DNA of 64,000 nucleotides from Lithobates sylvaticus (lineage: Eukaryota > Chordata > Amphibia > Anura > Ranidae), in NCBI GenBank assembly GCA_028564925.1, contig CM053028.1:626395380-626459379 (forward strand). The letters are read 5' to 3'. Shown in pieces: positions 33,336-45,345 of the stretch (positions are counted from its first letter, which is position 1; each line of letters starts with the position of its first letter). The position numbers and the translations under genes were made by a program. The notes under the pieces were generated by a model. That model ran no database searches and was not told where the DNA came from. It was given only the letters and a program-made list of their open reading frames with translations.

Positions 33336-34063
33336 TGTCAGGGAATGACTTCCAGTGGATCCGCTGCTGGGCGCCCTGGGGTGCGCCGGTGTGCTCCGAT
33401 GCGCGCGTGCCTGTGCGCGCTGATGTGCGCGTGCGTGCGCGTGCGCGGGCGCGCGTTGGCGCGCGCGCGGGCGCGGCGTTTGGCGCCAATCAGCCTATTT
33501 AGGCTGAGCTCACTGGGCGCTCGGTGCTGTCCGATCGTCAGCTCCAAGTGTTCCGATACCTGTTGCCTGTATCCTGTTTGACCTCCTGACCCCCGGCTTG
33601 ATCCTGCACCTATCCGTCCGCTGCCTGCCTGTTGACCTCGGCCTGTCCCTGACTCCGCTTCTGCCTGCTCCTCTGTACTTCGCTGCCTGCTTGTTGCCAA
33701 CCTCTGCCTGTGACCCGGACTTGTACCTGCCTGCTCCTCTGTACCGCGTTGCCCGCTTGCTGCCAACCTCTGCCTGTGACCCGGACTTGAATACGCTTCT
33801 CATCGGTACCGTGCCTGTGTGTGGGAGTGCTCTGCCAAGACCCTGCTCTGCACCTGCTGTTGCTCCCCACCATCTGGAAGACCACTGACTCCACTTCAGC
33901 AAACCTCCGGGGTCATCTCCCGGCAACGACCCGCCAGGCACTCATACCACTCTGTGCTCTTGTGCCCCCTGTCCCCACTTCCAGGGGGCCGAGAACCAGA
34001 TACGTACGGGAGGCCTTCCCCCTGCTACATCGGGCTCACCTGTCCGGCGCGTGAAGTCTGACA
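33336..34063 (+). repeat. Sushi LTR 1
   Basis: TGTCAGGGAATG...GTCTGACA, 728 bp. It contains a long alternating CG/TG tract (about 33,390-33,478), a CCAAT box, a TATTTA box and several TGCCTG-rich direct repeats. Confidence 0.95.
33486..33535 (+). promoter_or_regulatory. LTR promoter (CCAAT, TATA-like) and predicted RNA 5' end
   Basis: CCAAT at 33,486-33,490 and TATTTA at 33,496-33,501 are followed 30 bp later by GCTGTCCGAT (33,526-33,535). That decamer is complementary to the bases just after the LTR. The spacing puts the transcript start at about 33,524-33,526. The same layout exists in the other two LTRs (decamer at 38,600-38,609 and 43,695-43,704). Confidence 0.6.
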
Positions 34064-37000
34064 GTATCGGACAGCCATGTCCGAGTCCGAGCAGGGGGTC
34101 TCTCCCATGGAGGACTTGTGTAGACACCTGGCGGGTCTCACACAAGCTGTGGAAAACCTTCAAGAGTCCTACACCAGACTGGAAGGACAGGTCCAGGTCC
34201 TCGCATCCCCCGCGCGCCAGCAAGCTGCTCCCGGGGCCGGACCAGCACCCTCAGTAGTTATGCTACCCCCGGAACCCAAGGTACCGGTTCCCGAGAGGTT
34301 CTCTGGAGACCGTAGGAAATTTCGGTCATTTTGCAGTGCCTGCGAGCTCTACTTTGCGTTGCAACCACGCACCTTCTCTTTGGAAGCAACCAAGGTGGGC
34401 TTCGTTATCTCCCTCCTGTCCGGGGAGCCTCAGACCTGGGCCCACCGCCTCCTGCGACAAAGGTCTAACGCTCTGGATAACCTGGGCGCCTTCTTTGCCA
34501 CCATGGCCCAGCTTTACGAGGACCCCCAACTAAAAGCAACTGCCGAAACCGCTCTACACGCCCTGCAGCAGGGGCGTAGAGCTGTTGAAGATTATGTAGC
34601 CGAATTCAGACACTGGGGTTCCGACACGGAATGGAATGACGCGGCTCTGTGCTACCAATTCCGCATGGGACTGTCAGAGTCCCTGAAGGACGAACTGGCA
34701 CGGGTTGGCGTTCCACAGTCCCTGGAAGAGTTGATTAACGTGTCTATCCAGATTGACCGGCGACTCAGAGAACGTCGTTCAGAGAAGGTCACCAGTCAAT
34801 ACCGGCCCACCTGGGTCCTCCCCAAAGTCTCCAGTGCGCCCGGGCCTTTCCGCCCAACCTCCTTTGCTCCCTCCGCTTCGGTACCTGATACTGCGGAACC
34901 CATGCAGCTTGGGCTTATCCGTCCCTCACTCACTATGGAAGAACGGCAACGCCGAAGGATCAACAACCTGTGCATGTATTGTGGCGAACCGGGTCACTAT
35001 GTGAGAGCTTGTCCCAATAAGACACGTAAGTCACCTCCAGTTTCTCCTAAGTCTGCACCTCCCTTGCCTAAACTTGCATCTCACCTTGCTCTCTTTGTTG
35101 TCCTACAGCTTTCCGACAAGGATATCCCAGTACCAGTCATAATTGACTCCGGAGCCTGTAGCTGCTTTATTGACCTTACCTTCGCCACCCACCACCACAT
35201 CCCTCTCCGATCTAAGACTCAAAGCCTCGCAGTGCACTTGGCGGATGGCACCACCCTCAGCTCTGGTCCTGTTACACAGGAAACTGTCCCCCTACTGGCT
35301 ACCATGGGCTCGGCCCATCAGGAGCTCCTGTGCTTGGATGCCATTTTGTCTCCCCTCTTCCCCATTATACTGGGAATGCCTTGGTTAAAGGCCCACAACC
35401 CTAGCATCAATTGGGTCACAGGAGAGATCAAGTTTGCCTCTGGATACTGCCAACAGCATTGCTTACACCAGTTGTCCGCGGGGTCATCCCCACTTTTGTA
35501 CCTGGACGTTGATGTCGAGTTGCAACAAGCAATTCCAGCACCTTACCGGGACTTTCTGGATGTCTTTAGCAAAAAGGGGGCGGAGACCTTGCCACCGCAC
35601 AGGCCCTACGATTGCCCGATAGAGCTTCTGCCCGGGACCGAAGTTCCCTTCGGGAGGATCTTCCCACTCACTGAGCAGGAGTTGGCAACTCTGAAGATTT
35701 ATATAGATGAAAACCTCACCAAGGGGTTTATCCGCCCGTCTACCTCTCCGGCCGGGGCCGGAATCTTCTTTGTCGAAAAGAAAGACCACTCCTTACGGCC
35801 GTGTATCGACTACCGGGAGCTCAACAAAATAACGATTAAAAACCGTTACCCGCTGCCCCTGGTACCAGAGCTCTTCCAAAGACTGGGATCTGCAGTGGTC
35901 TTTACCAAGCTCGACCTCCTCGGGGCCTATAACTTGATTCGCATCAGAGAGGGGGATGAGTGGAAGACTGCCTTCCGTACTCGTTTCGGGCACTTCGAGT
36001 ACCTCGTCATGCCCTTCGGTCTGTGCAACGCACCTGCAACCTTTCAGCATTTTGTTAATGACATTTTTCGTGATCTATTGGACTTATACGTCATAGTTTA
36101 CCTGGACGACATTCTGATTTTTTGTTCATCTGTCCCCGACCACCGCAGGCACGTGCGAAATGTTCTTCTTCGGCTCAGGCAGCACGGGCTTTACGCCAAA
36201 CTGGAGAAATGTGAATTCGAACTACAAACCATACAGTTTCTTGGCTTAGTCATCTCCATCGATGGTATCAAGATGGACCCTCAAAAGGTGTCCGCCATCC
36301 TGGAATGGCCTGCCCCAACCGATAAAAAGGGAGTCCAACGCTTCGTAGGCTTTGCTAACTTTTACCGGAAATTTATCAGGAATTTTTCTGCAATTATCTC
36401 CCCCATCACTGACCTCACCAAGCAAGGAAATCGGTTTTGCTGGTCCCCTTGTGCGCAAGTAGCCTTTGAAAGGTTGAAGGAACTGTTCACTTCCGCGTCC
36501 ATCCTGAAGCACCCTGACCCTGTGTTGCCCTTCGTCCTTGAAGTGGACGCCTCAGAAATCGCTGTGGGGGCCGTGCTCTCCCAGCGACAAGGGGCCAAGG
36601 CCCTTCTGTTTCCTGTGGCCTTCTTCTCCCGCAAACTCTCTACAGCGGAGAGAAATTATGACGTGGGGGACCGGGAGCTCCTGGCCATCAAGGCCGCCTT
36701 ATAAGAGTGGCGCTACTTTCTGGAAGGCGCTGCACACCCCATCTTGGTCTATACCGACCACAAAAACCTGGAATACCTGCGGACGGCTAAAAGGCTGAGG
36801 CCACGACAGGCAAGATGGGCTCTATTCTTTTCCAGGTTTTTGTTCCACATTACTTATAGACCCGGCTCAAAAAATATCAAAGCTGACGCTCTGTCCCGCA
36901 TGTTTCATGAGGCTGAAGTACCTCTACCCCCGGACACTATCCTGTCGGCCGGAAACTTCTTGCTACTTCAGGGGGACCTCCTATCCCGCCTGAAACAAGC

Positions 37001-38405
37001 TTCGGTGGAATGGGCCCCACCCGTTGGAGACGAGGTTAAGATGCTGGATGGGGTGTTCTGGTATAAAGACAAGATACTGGTCCCCGAAGGTCTGAGGGTG
37101 GAGGTTATGGGACTCTGTCACGACCATAAGTTGGCCGGACATTTCGGTACCCGGAAGACCACAGAATTGGTGCAGCGTACGTTCTGGTGGCCGCAGTTGA
37201 CTAAGGACTGCAAGACCTATGTGGAAACCTGTACCACCTGTGCCCGAAGCAAGACGTGTCGTGCCAAGACATGGGGTTTGCTAAAGCCCCTGCCCGTTCC
37301 GGAAAGACCTTGGAGGATGATATCTATGGATTTTATCGTGGAACTCCCTTTAGCGGAGGGCTACTCCACCATCTTCGTTGTGGTCGACAGGTTGTCGAAG
37401 ATGGCCCATTTCCTACCCATGAAGGGTACCCCCTCGGCCTTGGAAACAGCAAGGATCTTCGTCAAAGAGATAGTGAGGCTGCATGGAGTCCCCGCAAGCA
37501 TCGTGTCTGATCGCGGTGTTCAATTTACCTCCAAGTTCTGGAAGGCCCTCTGCAGCTCCCTGGAGATCGAGTTGGCATTTTCGTCCGCCTATCACCCTCA
37601 GACGAACGGGCAGACGGAGAGAACTAACCAGACCCTGGAGCAGTATCTCCGCTGCTTCTCTGCCTTTTCGCAGGACGATTGGGCCTCGCTACTACCCATG
37701 GCCGAGTTTGCGTCTAATAACTCTCTGCACTCCGCGATCAAGCAAACGCCCTTCTTCGCCAACTATGGCTACCACCCAACCTTCCTGCCTGGTTCCATAC
37801 CCGAGTGTTCTATCCCTGCGGTGTCCGAAATGATGGACTTTTTTCGGACCAACAACCAAGCGTTACAGGAAACAATGACTCGAACCCAGGAGTACAATAA
37901 AAAGATGTTCGATAGGAAGAGGCGAGGTGAGCTCATCCTGAGGTCCGGTGACCAAGTCTGGCTCTCAACCGTCAACTTAAAGATGGCTTGCCCCTCGAGG
38001 AAACTTGGCCCCAGATTCCTGGGCCCCTTTTCGGTCAAAAGGAAAGTAAATGAGGTGACTTACGAGCTCGACTTACCCGGTTCGCTGAAGATCCACCCAG
38101 TCTTTCACGTCTCCCTGCTAAAGCCTGTTGTCTCTAACCCCTTTACCGGACGTAACACAGGCCCACCTGAACCTGTAACTGTGGATGGGGAAGAGGAATT
38201 TGAGGTGGAAACGATAGTGGATTGTAGAAAAAGGGGCAACCAAGTCCAGTACTTGATCAAATGGAGAGGATATGGCCCGGAGGACAATTCCTGGGAGCCT
38301 GAAGGCAACTTACACGCGGAGCAACTCCTAAGAGCCTTCAAAGTCACCCACGCTGATAGACTGGACCGGATGGGCATCCGGAGACTGCCCTTAAGGGGGA
38401 GGCAC
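34064..38405 (+). mobile_element. Sushi interior, copy 1 (gag-pol)
   Basis: The start ATG is at 34,077, one base after the primer-binding decamer ATCGGACAGC (34,066-34,075). Parts in order: gag with a PEG10/Sushi-like capsid region (about 34,260-34,790), CCHC knuckle CMYCGEPGHYVRACP (about 34,974-35,018), protease IIDSGA (about 35,141), RT with YLDD (about 36,099), RNase H (about 36,530-36,900), integrase HHCC finger (about 37,120-37,250) and core (about 37,320-37,680), and a chromodomain YLIKWRGYGPEDNSWEPE (about 38,250-38,305). A purine tract (TTAAGGGGGAGG) precedes LTR 2. Gag and pol share one frame in this family member. Broken, about one break. Confidence 0.93.
34066..34075 (+). promoter_or_regulatory. 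Self-complementary primer-binding site
   Basis: ATCGGACAGC is the exact inverse of GCTGTCCGAT at the predicted 5' end of the element RNA. No tRNA-type TGG start is present here. Self-priming of this kind is known from Tf1 and related chromoviruses. The second copy has it at 39,140-39,149. Confidence 0.6.
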
Positions 38406-39137
38406 TGTCAGGGAATGACTTCCAGTGGATCCGCTGCTGGGCGCCCTGGGGTGCGCCGGTGTGCTCCGATGCGCGCTGGCGCTCGCGGGCGCGTGCCTGT
38501 GCGCGCTGATGTGCGCGTGCGTGCGCGTGCGCGGGTGCGCGTTGGCGCGGCGTTTGGCGCCAATCAGCCTATTTAGGCTGAGCTCACTGGGTGCTCGGTG
38601 CTGTCCGATCGTCAGCTCCAAGTGTTCCGATACCTGTTGCCTGTATCCTGTTTGACCTCCTGACCCCCGGCTTGATCCTGCACCTATCCGTCTGCTGCCT
38701 GCCTGTTGACCTCGGCCTGTCCCTGACTCCGCTTCTGCCTGCTCCTCTGTACTTCGCTGCCTGCTTGTTGCCAACCTTTGCCTGTGACCCGGACTTGTAC
38801 CTGCCTGCTCCTCTGTACCGCGTTGCCCGCTTGCTGCCAACCTCTGCCTGTGACCCGGACTTGAATACGCTTCTCATCGGTACCGTGCCTGTGTGTGGGA
38901 GTGCTCTGCCAAGACCCTGCTCTGCACCTGCTGTTGCTCCCCACCATCTGGAAGACCACTGACTCCACTTCAGCAAACCTCCGGGGTCATCTCCCGGCAA
39001 CGACCCGCCAGGCACTCATACCACTCTGTGCTCTTGTGCCCCCTGTCCCCACTTCCAGGGGGCCGAGAACCAGATACGTACGGGAGGCCTTCCCCCTGCT
39101 ACATCGGGCTCACCTGTCCGGCGCGTGAAGTCTGACA
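38406..39137 (+). repeat. Sushi LTR 2 (shared middle LTR)
   Basis: 732 bp, same ends as LTR 1. In the CG/TG tract its left half resembles LTR 3, while it is shorter on the right. Confidence 0.95.
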
Positions 39138-42100
39138 GTATCGGACAGCCATGTCCGAGTCCGAGCAGGGGGTCTCTCCCATGGAGGACTTGTGTAGACA
39201 CCTGGCGGGTCTCACACAAGCTGTGGAAAACCTTCAAGAGTCCTACACCAGACTGGAAGGACAGGTCCAGGTCCTCGCATCCCCCGCGCGCCAGCAAGCT
39301 GCTCCCGGGGCCGGACCAGCACCCTCAGTAGTTATGCTACCCCCGGAACCCAAGGTACCGGTTCCCGAGAGGTTCTCTGGAGACCGTAGGAAATTTCGGT
39401 CATTTTGCAGTGCCTGCGAGCTCTACTTTGCGTTGCAACCACGCACCTTCTCTTTGGAAGCAACCAAGGTGGGCTTCGTTATCTCCCTCCTGTCCGGGGA
39501 GCCTCAGACCTGGGCCCACCGCCTCCTGCGACAAAAGTCTAACGCTCTGGATAACCTGGGCGCCTTCTTTGCCACCATGGCCCAGCTTTACGAGGACCCC
39601 CAACTAAAAGCAACTGCCGAAACCGCTCTACACGCCCTGCAGCAGGGGCGTAGAGCTGTTGAAGATTATGTAGCCGAATTCAGACACTGGGGTTCCGACA
39701 CGGAATGGAATGACGCGGCTCTGTGCTACCAATTCCGCATGGGACTGTCAGAGTCCCTGAAGGACGAACTGGCACGGGTTGGCGTTCCACAGTCCCTGGA
39801 AGAGTTGATTAACGTGTCTATCCAGATTGACCGGCGACTCAGAGAACGTCGTTCAGAGAAGGTCACCAGTCAATACCGGCCCACCTGGGTCCTCCCCAAA
39901 GTCTCCAGTGCGCCCGGGCCTTTCCGACCAACCTCCTTTGCTCCCTCCGCTTCGGTACCTGATACTGCGGAACCCATGCAGCTTGGGCTTATCCGTCCCT
40001 CACTCACTATGGAAGAACGGCAACGCCGAAGGATCAACAACCTGTGCATGTATTGTGGCGAACCGGGTCACTATGTGAGAGCTTGTCCCAATAAGACACG
40101 TAAGTCACCTCCAGTTTCTCCTAAGTCTGCACCTCCCTTGCCTAAACTTGCATCTCACCTTGCTCTCTTTGTTGTCCTACAGCTTTCCGACAAGGATATC
40201 CCAGTACCAGTCATAATTGACTCCGGAGCCTGTAGCTGCTTTATTGACCTTACCTTCGCCACCCACCACCACATCCCTCTCCGATCTAAGACTCAAAGCC
40301 TTGCAGTGCACTTGGCGGATGGCACCACCCTCAGCTCTGGTCCTGTTACACAGGAAACTGTCCCCCTACTGGCTACCATGGGCTCGGCCCATCAGGAGCT
40401 CCTGTGCTTGGATGCCATTTTGTCTCCCCTCTTCCCCATTATACTGGGAATGCCTTGGTTAAAGGCCCACAACCCTAGCATCAATTGGGTCACAGGAGAG
40501 ATCAAGTTTGCCTCTGGATACTGCCAACAGCATTGCTTACACCAGTTGTCCGCGGGGTCATCCCCACTTTTGTACCTGGACGTTGATGTCGAGTTGCAAC
40601 AAGCAATTCCAGCACCGGGACTTTCCGGGACTTTCTGGATGTCTTTAGCAAAAAGGGGGCGGAGACCTTGCCACCGCACAGGCCCTACGATTGCCCGATA
40701 GAGCTTCTGCCCGGGACCGAAGTTCCCTTCGGGAGGATCTTCCCACTCACTGAGCAGGAGTTGGCAACTCTGAAGATTTATATAGATGAAAACCTCACCA
40801 AGGGGTTTATCCGCCCGTCTACCTCTCCGGCCGGGGCCGGAATCTTCTTTGTCGAAAAGAAAGACCACTCCTTACGGCCGTGTATCGACTACCGGGAGCT
40901 CAACAAAATAACGATTAAAAACCGTTACCCGCTGCCCCTGGTACCAGAGCTCTTCCAAAGACTGGGATCTGCAGTGGTCTTTACCAAGCTCGACCTCCGC
41001 GGGGCCTATAACTTGATTCGCATCAGAGAGGGGGATGAGTGGAAGACTGCCTTCCGTACTCGTTTCGGGCACTTCGAGTACCTCGTCATGCCCTTCGGTC
41101 TGTGCAACGCACCTGCAACCTTTCAACATTTTGTTAATGACATTTTTCGTGATCTATTGGACTTATACGTCATAGTTTACCTGGACGACATCCTGATTAT
41201 TTCTTCATCTGTCCCCGACCACCGCAGGCACGTGCGAAATGTTCTTCTTCGGCTCAGGCAGCACGGGCTTTACGCCAAACTGGAGAAATGTGAATTCGAA
41301 CTACAAACCATACAGTTTCTTGGCTTAGTCATCTCCATCGATGGTATCAAGATGGACCCTCAAAAGGTGTCCGCCATCCTGGAATGGCCTGCCCCAACCG
41401 ATAAAAAGGGAGTCCAACGCTTCGTAGGCTTTGCTAACTTTTACCGGAAATTTATCAGGAATTTTTCTGCAATTATCTCCCCCATCACTGACCTCACCAA
41501 GCAAGGAAATCGGTTTTGCTGGTCCCCTTGTGCGCAAGTAGCCTTTGAAAGGTTGAAGGAACTGTTCACTTCCGCGTCCATCCTGAAGCACCCTGACCCT
41601 GTGTTGCCCTTCGTCCTTGAAGTGGACGCCTCAGAAATCGCTGTGGGGGCCGTGCTCTCCCAGCGACAAGGGGCCAAGGCCCTTCTGTTTCCTGTGGCCT
41701 TCTTCTCCCGCAAACTCTCTACGGCGGAGAGAAATTATGACGTGGGGGACCGGGAGCTCCTGGCCATCAAGGCCGCCTTAGAAGAGTGGCGCTACTTACT
41801 GGAAGGCGCTGCACACCCCATCTTGGTCTATACCGACCACAAAAACCTGGAATACCTGCGGACGGCTAAAAGGCTGAGGCCACGACAGGCAAGATGGGCT
41901 CTATTCTTTTCCAGGTTTTTGTTCCACATTACTTATAGACCCGGCTCAAAAAATATCAAAGTTGACGCTCTGTCCCGCATGTTTCATGAGGCTGAAGTAC
42001 CTCTACCCCCGGACACTATCCTGTCGGCCGGAAACTTCTTGCTACTTCAGGGGGACCTCCTATCCCGCCTGAAACAAGCTTCGGTGGAATGGGCCCCACC

Positions 42101-43488
42101 CGTTGGAGACGAGGTTAAGATGCTGGATGGGGTGTTCTGGTATAAAGACAAGATACTGGTCCCCGAAGGTCTGAGGGTGGAGGTTATGGGACTCTGTCAC
42201 GACCATAAGTTGGCCGGACATTTCGGTACCCGGAAGACCACAGAATTGGTGCAGCGTACGTTCTGGTGGCCGCAGTTGACTAAGGACTGCAAGACCTATG
42301 TGGAAACCTGTACCACCTGTGCCCGAAGCAAGACGTGTCGTGCCAAGACATGGGGTTTGCTAAAGCCCCTGCCCGTTCCGGAAAGACCTTGGAGGATGAT
42401 ATCTATGGATTTTATCGTGGAACTCCCTTTAGCGGAGGGCTACTCCACCATCTTCGTTGTGGTCGACAGGTTGTCGAAGATGGCCCATTTCCTACCCATG
42501 AAGGGTACCCCCTCGGCCTTGGAAACAGCAAGGATCTTCGTCAAAGAGATAGTGAGGCTGCATGGAGTCCCCGCAAGCATCGTGTCTGATCGCGGTGTTC
42601 AATTTACCTCCAAGTTCTGGAAGGCCCTCTGCAGCTCCCTGGAGATCGAGTTGGCATTTTCGTCCGCCTATCACCCTCAGACGAACGGGCAGACGGAGAG
42701 AACTAACCAGACCCTGGAGCAGTATCTCCGCTGCTTCTCTGCCTTTTCGCAGGACGATTGGGCCTCGCTACTACCCATGGCCGAGTTTGCGTATAATAAC
42801 TCTCTGCACTCCGCGATCAAGCAAACGCCCTTCTTCGCCAACTATGGCTACCACCCAACCTTCCTGCCTGGTTCCATACCCGAGTGTTCTATCCCTGCGG
42901 TGTCCGAAATGATGGACTTTTTTCGGACCAACAACCAAGCGTTACAGGAAACAATGACTCGAACCCAGGAGTACAATAAAAAGATGTTCGATAGGAAGAG
43001 GCGAGGTGAGCTCATCCTGAGGTCCGGTGACCAAGTCTGGCTCTCAACCGTCAACTTAAAGATGGCTTGCCCCTCGAGGAAACTTGGCCCCAGATTCCTG
43101 GGCCCCTTTTCGGTCAAAAGGAAAGTAAATGAGGTGACTTACGAGCTCGACTTACCCGGTTCGCTGAAGATCCACCCAGTCTTTCACGTCTCCCTGCTAA
43201 AGCCTGTTGTCTCTAACCCCTTTACCGGACGTAACACAGGCCCACCTGAACCTGTAACTGTGGATGGGGAAGAGGAATTTGAGGTGGAAACGATAGTGGA
43301 TTGTAGAAAAAGGGGCAACCAAGTCCAGTACTTGATCAAATAGAGAGGATATGGCCCGGAGGACAATTCCTGGGAGCCTGAAGGCAACTTACACGCGGAG
43401 CAACTCCTAAGAGCCTTCAAAGTCACCCACGCTGATAGACTGGACCGGATGGGCATCCGGAGACTGCCCTTAGGGGGGGGGGGGGCAC
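39138..43488 (+). mobile_element. Sushi interior, copy 2 (gag-pol)
   Basis: It has the same parts in the same order as copy 1, starting with the ATG at 39,151 and closing with a G-rich purine tract before LTR 3. Sequence is almost identical to copy 1. Broken, about two breaks. The RT, RNase H and integrase regions are long and open. Confidence 0.92.
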
Positions 43489-44232
43489 TGTCAGGGAATG
43501 ACTTCCAGTGGATCCGCTGCTGGGCGCCCTGGGGTGCGCCGGTGTGCTCCGATGCGCGCTGGCGCTCGCGGGCGCGTGCCTGTGCGCGCTGATGTGCGCG
43601 TGCGCGTGCGTGCGCGTGCGCGGGCGCGTGTTGGCGCGCGCGCGGCGTTTGGCGCCAATCAGCCTATTTAGGCTGAGCTCACTGGGCGCTCGGTGCTGTC
43701 CGATCGTCAGCTCCAAGTGTTCCGATACCTGTTGCCTGTATCCTGTTTGACCTCCTGACCCCCGGCTTGATCCTGCACCTATCCGTCCGCTGCCTGCCTG
43801 TTGACCTCGGCCTGTCCCTGACTCCGCTTCTGCCTGCTCCTCTGTACTTCGCTGCCTGCTTGTTGCCAACCTCTGCCTGTGACCCGGACTTGTATCTGCC
43901 TGCTCCTCTGTACCGCGTTGCCCGCTTGCTGCCAACCTCTGCCTGTGACCCGGACTTGAATACGCTTCTCATCGGTACCGTGCCTGTGTGTGGGAGTGCT
44001 CTGCCAAGACCCTGCTCTGCACCTGCTGTTGCTCCCCACCATCTGGAAGACCACTGACTCCACTTCAGCAAACCTCCGGGGTCATCTCCCGGCAACGACC
44101 CGCCAGGCACTCATACCCCTCTGTGCTCTTGTGCCCCCTGTCCCCACTTCCAGGGGGCCGAGAACCAGATACGTACGGGAGGCCTTCCCCCTGCTACATC
44201 GGGCTCACCTGTCCGGCGCGTGAAGTCTGACA
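43489..44232 (+). repeat. Sushi LTR 3
   Basis: 744 bp, same ends as LTR 1. The duplicated AATAT follows immediately, then the LINE resumes. Confidence 0.95.
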
Positions 44233-45345
44233 AATATGCATGCATCATACATACTAGGGGGAGTACAACTGGGGGAGTCCATAGTGTAGAAGGATCTGGG
44301 GGTTTTGGTAGATCATAAGCTCAATAATAGCATGCAATGCCAAGCTGCGGTTTCCAAATCGAGCAAAGTCCTTTCTTGTATTAAGAGAGGTATGGACTCC
44401 AGAGAGAGAGATATCATTTTGCCCCTGTTCAAATCATTAGTAAGACCTCATCTGGAATATGCAGTTCAGTTTTGGGCACCAGTTCTCAAAAAAGGATATT
44501 GGGGAACTGGAGAAAGTGCAGAGAAGAGCAACCAAACTGATAAGAGGCATGGAGGAGCTCAGCTATGGGGAAAGATTAGAGGAACTGAATTTATTCACTC
44601 TTTATAAGAGGAGATTAAGGGGGGATATGATCAACATGTACAAATATATAAGGGGTCCATATAGTGAACTTCGTGTTGAGTTATTCACTTTACAGTCAAC
44701 AAAGAGGACAAGGGGGGCACACTTTACGTCTAGAGGAAAAGAGATTTCATCTCCAAATACAGGAAGGTTTCTTCACAGTAAAAGCTGTAAAAATGTGGAA
44801 TAGACTTCCTGCAGAGGTGGTTCTGGCCAGCTCAGTAGATTGCTTTAAGAAAGGCCTGGATTATTTCCTAAATGTACATAACATAACTGGGTACTAACAT
44901 TTATAGGTAAAGTTGAAAATCGGATTGCCTCTCGGGGGATCAGGAAGGATTTTTTTTTCCTGCTTTAGCAAATTGAATCATGCCCTGCTGGGGTTTTCCG
45001 CCTTCCTCTGGATCAACTGTGGGTATAGATTGGGTATATGGGATTGTATGATATCATTTTTTTTTTTTTGTGGTTGAACTGCATGGACTTGTGTCTTTTT
45101 TTCAACCTGACTAACTATGTAACTATGTAACTCATGATACATTAGTGTGATGGTCAGTAAGAGGAATGGTCCTTACAATTGTGGTCATTGGGAAGAATTA
45201 CCTCCTTACAGATAGCTAAAAAGATCAATGGTGTCAGTGGGAACTTATCTGAGAGGCAGAAATTACCCAATGCTGAAGGAACCCCTAGCAACCTCTGGAG
45301 GAACCCTAGGGTTCCTCCAGAATCACTGGTCAAGATGATCAATTT

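Larger units (their letters stand above)
33336..44232 (+). mobile_element. Tandem pair of Sushi-type Ty3/gypsy chromoviruses (three LTRs, two interiors)
   Basis: LTRs lie at 33,336-34,063, 38,406-39,137 and 43,489-44,232, with interiors 34,064-38,405 and 39,138-43,488. The LINE sequence AATAT flanks only the outer edges (33,331-33,335 and 44,233-44,237), so one insertion gave rise to the pair. LTRs and interiors are nearly identical, with most differences in a CG/TG tract, which indicates a young event. Gag with a CCHC knuckle, an aspartic protease, RT, RNase H, an integrase and a chromodomain all lie in one reading direction. Both copies are slightly broken (about one break in the first, about two in the second). 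Unequal recombination between LTRs is the simplest origin. Confidence 0.95.
32600..45132 (+). pseudogene. CR1/L2-group LINE, 5'-truncated, split by two later insertions
   Basis: RT motifs read in order. About 32,630-33,190 carries [66 protein letters not shown] and the catalytic FADDTKL. After the short repeat and the Sushi tandem, 44,238-44,897 carries LGVLVDHKL-like, LVRPHLEYAVQFWAP, KVQRRATKLIRGM and a KMWNRLPAEVV tail. The 3' end has a GGTTGAA...TTCAACC hairpin (about 45,072-45,107) and an ACTATGTAACTATGTAACT tail. The N-terminal half, including endonuclease, is absent, and stops and frame changes show it is dead. RT would copy the LINE RNA at its target. Confidence 0.85.
32505..45345. 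mobile_element. MITE-like repeat split by a LINE
   Basis: The left part (32,505-32,600) reads GATCAGCCTTTCTCAACC and GAGGAACCC. The right part (45,134-45,345) reads GAAGGAACCCCTAGCAACCTC and GAACCCTAGGGTTCCTCCAG. Both halves contain the GGAACCC motif in opposed orientation, as in inverted-repeat MITEs, and the order suggests one element opened by the LINE between them. The segment 32,437-32,504 was not recognised. Confidence 0.5.

Noticed and set aside
33338-34257. Antisense and alternate-frame open frames in the Sushi LTRs
   Set aside because: They repeat identically in all three LTRs, are biased by the CG/TG tract and TGCCTG repeats, and lie where LTRs do not code.
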